From: Pseudomonadales bacterium | GTDB lineage: Bacteria > Pseudomonadota > Gammaproteobacteria > Pseudomonadales > Azotimanducaceae | Direction of reading: 5' to 3' | NCBI GenBank assembly: GCA_007128525.1 | Contig: SKXG01000391.1 | Span: 1 to 5,942 of the forward strand | Length of the DNA stretch: 5,942 nucleotides | Shown: positions 5,564 to 5,942 of the stretch, piece by piece | Layout of the letters: each line of letters starts with the position of its first letter | Position numbering within the stretch: position 1 is the stretch's first letter | Made by a program: the position numbers and the translations under genes | The notes under the pieces: generated by a model | Database searches by the model: none | Told to the model about the DNA's origin: nothing | What the model saw: the letters and a program-made list of their open reading frames with translations, nothing else

Positions 5564-5942
5564 TCAGGGCGCCATGTCATAGTCCTGCATAATCGCATTG
5601 AAGCGTCGCTCGACGCCAACCCGGGTCTCCGCATGCGGCACCAGATAGAAGCGTCCTGCCTGGATGCCGGCAAAAACGAATTCGGCGATCTCCTCAGGTG
5701 GCGTCGATCGTGCGACCACAGCCTGCATCTCTTCCCATCGCTTTCTGGCCTCCGGCGTCATCTCGGCCGGCGCATCGGAATTTCGTAGATGGTCAGGCCG
5801 GTTGCGCCCACCTTCATTGATGCGTGTATTGACCCAGCTCGGACACAGCACGGCCGCCTTAAGCGGCACACCCGTTCGTTCGAAATCCAGCGTCAGCTGT
5901 TCAGTCAGCGCCACTACCGCGTGCTTGGTCACCGAATAGGTC
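5564..5942 (-). CDS. Second short-chain dehydrogenase/reductase (5' partial, C-terminal part only)
   Basis: Only the last 125 residues are in the window; the Rossmann cofactor-binding half lies past the right edge. The visible part begins TYSVTKHAVVALTEQL, which contains the catalytic YxxxK pair (Tyr codon at 5936-5938). The GTG at 5930-5932 that could look like a start is the Val codon inside this motif, so it is internal. VLCPSWVNTRI follows at the usual distance. The C-terminal part includes a variable segment rich in Arg, Pro and Glu and then RFYLVPHAETRVGVERRFNA. It shares VLCPxxVNT and RFxxxPHxE with the neighbouring downstream SDR, so the two are related, though clearly diverged. The 47-bp gap and shared direction suggest one operon, with this gene first of the two. 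The family call is secure; cofactor preference and substrate cannot be judged from this fragment. Confidence 0.9.
   Translation of the reverse strand, partial: TYSVTKHAVVALTEQLTLDFERTGVPLKAAVLCPSWVNTRINEGGRNRPDHLRNSDAPAEMTPEARKRWEEMQAVVARSTPPEEIAEFVFAGIQAGRFYLVPHAETRVGVERRFNAIMQDYDMAP

Noticed and set aside
5178..5582. Plus-strand open frame of 134 codons over the SDR start
   Set aside because: It is antisense to the SDR Rossmann domain, which has intact cofactor motifs.

Overview
The window looks like a stretch of chromosome from a GC-rich, aerobic, probably gammaproteobacterial organism. This is inferred from base composition, codon use, purine-rich ribosome binding sites and gene content; nothing in the window fixes the genus. 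It holds six protein genes, two of them cut by the window edges. I see no RNA gene, CRISPR array, insertion sequence or other mobile element.

Left third: a rhomboid-family intramembrane serine protease with a helical, TPR-like C-terminal tail runs rightward off the left edge. It meets, tail to tail with only 5 bp between stop codons, a leftward gene for an unusual membrane protein. That protein has an N-terminal B-box-like zinc-binding module, several membrane helices and another TPR-like tail. The pairing matters because this type of zinc module is found fused to rhomboid domains in other bacteria.

Centre: a leftward ZIP-family divalent metal transporter lies upstream of the B-box gene (about 190 bp apart, same strand). 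It is divergent from a rightward acyl-CoA dehydrogenase of the ACAD10/ACAD11-like type. The 151-bp divergent gap (3345-3495) carries a perfect 6-bp inverted repeat and weak promoter-like elements.

Right third: the acyl-CoA dehydrogenase again meets its neighbour tail to tail with a 5-bp gap. The neighbour is a classical short-chain dehydrogenase/reductase (SDR). A second SDR, cut by the right edge, lies just upstream of it on the same strand (47-bp gap), so the two probably form an operon. An ACAD10/11-like dehydrogenase beside SDRs suggests catabolism of acyl-CoA or hydroxyacyl-CoA compounds; the substrate is unknown.

The most striking non-coding signal is a perfect 16-bp inverted repeat (4755-4770 with 4794-4809) inside the last codons of the first SDR, starting 15 nt past the dehydrogenase stop codon. 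It would form a strong hairpin in transcripts from either strand. Two points for annotators: the B-box gene and the ZIP gene both have longer open frames, but ribosome binding sites favour the internal ATGs at 2338 and 3344.
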